DNA of 64,000 nt from Bacteroidia bacterium (GTDB lineage: Bacteria; Bacteroidota; Bacteroidia; Cytophagales; JAAEPT01): the NCBI GenBank assembly GCA_030431525.1, contig JAUIJC010000024.1:1-64000 (forward strand), given 5' to 3'. The position numbers were made by a program, and so were the translations under genes. The notes below the pieces were generated by a model. It was not told where the DNA came from and made no database searches. It saw only the letters and a program-made list of their open reading frames with translations. The stretch's first letter is position 1. The number at the start of each line of letters is the position of its first letter. This document shows positions 60,632 to 64,000 of this stretch, one piece after another.

Positions 60632-60910
60632 ATGGCAGAAGTAAGCATCAAACCGCTTGCCGACCGTGTGTTGGTGGAGCCAGCTCCGGCTGAAGAGAAA
60701 ACCGCTTCAGGAATCATCATTCCTGACACCGCTAAGGAAAAACCACAGCGTGGTGTTATTGTAGCTGTTGGCCCTGGTAAAAAAGATGAGCCATTGACCG
60801 TTAATACTGGCGATACGGTACTTTATGGCAAGTATTCCGGCACTGAGGTTTCTTTCGAAGGCAAAGACTACCTCATCATGCGCGAGTCCGACATTTTCGC
60901 AATTCTTTAA
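60632..60910 (+). CDS. groES: Co-chaperonin GroES
   Basis: 92 residues, [35 protein letters not shown] with the mobile loop, ending [13 protein letters not shown]. It forms the lid of the GroEL chamber. groEL follows after an 89-nt gap holding a family A palindrome. Confidence 0.97.
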   Translation: MAEVSIKPLADRVLVEPAPAEEKTASGIIIPDTAKEKPQRGVIVAVGPGKKDEPLTVNTGDTVLYGKYSGTEVSFEGKDYLIMRESDIFAIL

Positions 60911-60913
60911 GAA

Positions 60914-62634
<1,721 letters not shown>

Positions 62635-62657
62635 TTCAGCACATCGCACTTATTGAT

Positions 62658-62689
62658 AAAGGCTGGGCAACATTGTCCAGCCTTTTTTT
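62658..62689 (+). terminator. groEL terminator
   Basis: AAAGGCTGGGCAACATTGTCCAGCCTTTTTTT. Confidence 0.9.
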
Positions 62690-62756
62690 ATGCCCAAAAG
62701 GCAACATTTTTCACCAACAATTTGTTAACTTCATGCCAACCAATAGCAATATTACT

Positions 62757-63203
62757 ATGAAACTTTCTGTCGTAAAGGAACAACTGGATAATCTCAACGC
62801 CATCATCTTCGAACTGCCAAACGGTCATTTCGTGCCTGCTCACTTTCATGTGACTGAGGTGGGAATGGTCACCAAAAACTTCATTGATTGCGGAGGGACC
62901 GTAAGGGCTGAAAAAACCATCAGCTTCCAGCTTTGGGAAGACCAAGATGTGGACCACCGCCTCGCCCCGCAAAAGCTCAAAAACATCATCGAGCTTTCTG
63001 AACAAAAACTTGGCTTGGAAGACCTTGAAGTAGAGGTTGAATACCAAGGTGAAACCATTGGACGATACGGCCTTGATTTCAATGGCTCCCACTTCCTCTT
63101 GACCAACACCATGACCGATTGTTTGGCAAAAGACAAGTGTGGAATTCCTGAGCCAGAGCCTGCTCAGAGTTCTTGTTGCTCACCTGAGAGTGGGTGTTGT
63201 TAA
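62757..63203 (+). CDS. DUF6428-family protein with Cys-rich tail
   Basis: Start ATG 62757 (MKLSVVKEQLDNLNAI), 148 residues. FVPAHFHVTEVGMVTKNFIDCGGT, FQLWEDQDVDHRL and the final CCSPESGCC support DUF6428, which often sits in arsenic/metal-resistance loci. No ars gene is adjacent here. The tail with paired Cys (SSCCSPESGCC) looks like a metal ligand. An alternative start is 62733. Confidence 0.75.
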   Translation: MKLSVVKEQLDNLNAIIFELPNGHFVPAHFHVTEVGMVTKNFIDCGGTVRAEKTISFQLWEDQDVDHRLAPQKLKNIIELSEQKLGLEDLEVEVEYQGETIGRYGLDFNGSHFLLTNTMTDCLAKDKCGIPEPEPAQSSCCSPESGCC

Positions 63204-63218
63204 TTTATGCTCCCCATT

Positions 63219-63262
63219 AAAAAAGCCTGTTTGGAGTGAACCAAACAGGCTTTTGTTTTTTT
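63219..63262 (+). terminator. Terminator after the DUF6428 gene
   Basis: AAAGCCTGTTTGGAGTGAACCAAACAGGCTTTTGTTTTTTT. A close copy of this hairpin appears at 63948-63988. Confidence 0.85.
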
Positions 63263-63270
63263 AGGAGCTA

Positions 63271-63392
63271 CTCGGGCGCTTTTGAAAAGCATCCGAAACC
63301 ATCCATAACATTTTCAATGTCCCCGAACAGCCTAAGCCAAAGTATTCAAAATGCTATTTACGGTTTCGAACGCGACAGAAGTCGCGCCCGAG
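63271..63392. repeat. Structured repeat family F, copy 1
   Basis: A 122-bp unit with outer inverted repeat CTCGGGCGC / GCGCCCGAG, next inner pair CCGAAACC / GGTTTCG, and a small hairpin ACATTTTCAATGT. A second copy lies at 63768-63888 in the same orientation. Confidence 0.75.
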
Positions 63393-63453
63393 GCCGTAAA
63401 TGCGCACCAGAGGGCTCATTGGTCTCCCATTCGCAGTGGGTCACATCATCTAA

Positions 63454-63651
63454 TCAGTCGTCTGAAGGCTGGCCTCCAGTAGGGGATCTCAGAATAAACA
63501 CCCCTATAGCAAAAAAAACTATTGAAATAATGGTGATCAATGGAGTATAGTCTTCTGCATTAAAGAAATCACTGATAAATGACAATAACAGAGTTAAACT
63601 TCCCAGAATAATAAAGGCTCGCCCTATATTCAATTTATAATTCTTCCACAT
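63454..63651 (-). CDS. Small two-helix membrane protein
   Basis: 65 residues with two membrane helices (FIILGSLTLLLSFISDFF; LITIISIVFFAIGVFILR) and a polar tail. Overlaps the 3' end of the upstream small ORF by 17 nt, suggesting a two-gene unit. Function unknown. Confidence 0.55.
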   Translation of the reverse strand: MWKNYKLNIGRAFIILGSLTLLLSFISDFFNAEDYTPLITIISIVFFAIGVFILRSPTGGQPSDD

Positions 63652-63841
63652 AATCTATGGCATCACGAATGTTTGATTCAGAGTCAATACTTCCATCTTC
63701 ATGTACATTGTATTTTTCAGTCTTTTTACCCAATAGTCCGCATTTATCGCATAAAAAGCCCAGTCCTCTCGGGCGCTTTTGAAAAGCGTCCGAAACCGTC
63801 CCTAACATTTCGAATGTCCCAAACAGCCTGATCCAAAGCAT
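63635..63841 (-). CDS. Small CxxC protein whose 5' end lies in repeat F2
   Basis: 68 residues by the track. Residues ~1-25 are encoded by repeat family F copy 2, so either the start is later, the gene was truncated by the repeat, or the repeat supplies the start. The unique part is LGFLCDKCGLLGKKTEKYNV, one CxxC knuckle, and an acidic tail. No family recognised. Confidence 0.4.
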   Translation of the reverse strand: MLWIRLFGTFEMLGTVSDAFQKRPRGLGFLCDKCGLLGKKTEKYNVHEDGSIDSESNIRDAIDYVEEL

Positions 63842-63888
63842 TTAAAATGCTATTTACAGTTTCGAAAGCGACAGGAGTCGCACCCGAG
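63768..63888. repeat. Structured repeat family F, copy 2
   Basis: Same hairpin layout as copy 1 (CTCGGGCGC ... GCACCCGAG; ACATTTCGAATGT; AAGCATTTTAAAATGCT) but with differences in loops and some compensated stem positions. The two copies are about 500 bp apart. Confidence 0.75.
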
Positions 63889-63947
63889 AATACTGGGTTG
63901 TTCATACAATGAATAAAGACCTTAATGAAATATCGCCTTTTTCAAAC

Positions 63948-63988
63948 AAAAAGCCTGTCTGGACTCAACCAAACAGGCTTTCATATTT
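63948..63988. terminator. Second copy of the AAGCCTGT hairpin
   Basis: AAAAAGCCTGTCTGGACTCAACCAAACAGGCTTTCATATTTT, nearly identical to the terminator at 63219. The served gene is outside the window or absent. Confidence 0.65.
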
Positions 63989-64000
63989 TAAGAAACTCAA

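Overview
The window is a piece of a Bacteroidota chromosome, most likely a Cytophagales-type, gliding or marine lineage. Evidence for the phylum: an LpxC-FabZ fusion; type IX secretion (T9SS) genes for PorX, PorD and a PorE-like protein, plus a client with a T9SS C-terminal sorting domain; a Bacteroidetes-type omega subunit; TAnnTTTG promoter elements; and very little use of Shine-Dalgarno sites. Genus cannot be read from the sequence. There are about 63 protein genes, 4 tRNAs, many hairpin terminators and an unusual number of palindromic intergenic repeats. I see no rRNA, CRISPR array, transposase or prophage.

Layout. 1-9.5 kb: the 5' end of porX, an HD phosphohydrolase, the lipid A genes lpxD / lpxC-fabZ / lpxA, an orphan ABC ATPase, then phospholipid-type enzymes (CDP-alcohol phosphatidyltransferase-like, diacylglycerol kinase-like, App1-like phosphatase). 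9.5-14.5 kb: a large exported metallopeptidase/propeller/barrel-like protein, a PIF1-like helicase and a DUF2062 protein. 14.5-23 kb: an envelope and housekeeping run (OstA/LptA-like, bamD, rpoZ, a coaBC pair split by one in-frame UGA, porD, recN, a GldL-like membrane protein). 23-24.1 kb: cytochrome c and a tRNA cluster (Ser, Pro, Arg, Pro). 24-34 kb: a von Willebrand A protein, a response regulator with a C-terminal membrane anchor, pckA, a soluble histidine kinase, htpG and patatin. 34-45 kb: porE-like gene, priA, universal stress protein, truC and ppc. 45-49 kb: the sorting-domain protein, a tandem triplet of membrane proteins with a Cys/His N-terminal domain, and a DUF1016 nuclease. 49-64 kb: nif3-like, C4 zinc ribbon, TPR protein, pabB, miaB, sigma-54 activator, lptE, secG, groESL, a DUF6428 protein, and a terminal region with a duplicated structured repeat.

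How it fits together. Much of the window builds the outer envelope: lipid A synthesis, LPS transport (OstA/LptA-like, LptE), outer-membrane protein assembly (BamD), Sec export (SecG) and T9SS. pckA and ppc are the two enzymes at the PEP/oxaloacetate node. groESL and htpG share TGTCA/TGACA boxes and -24/-12-like elements, and a sigma-54 activator gene lies just upstream of the groESL region.

The most interesting items are the tail-anchored response regulator, the tandem Cys/His membrane-protein triplet, the split coaBC, the shared heat-shock promoter architecture, and at least eight kinds of palindromic intergenic element, one of them lying between groES and groEL. No single clearly new multi-gene system is proven. 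The triplet at 46.3-48.6 kb is the best candidate for an undescribed function.
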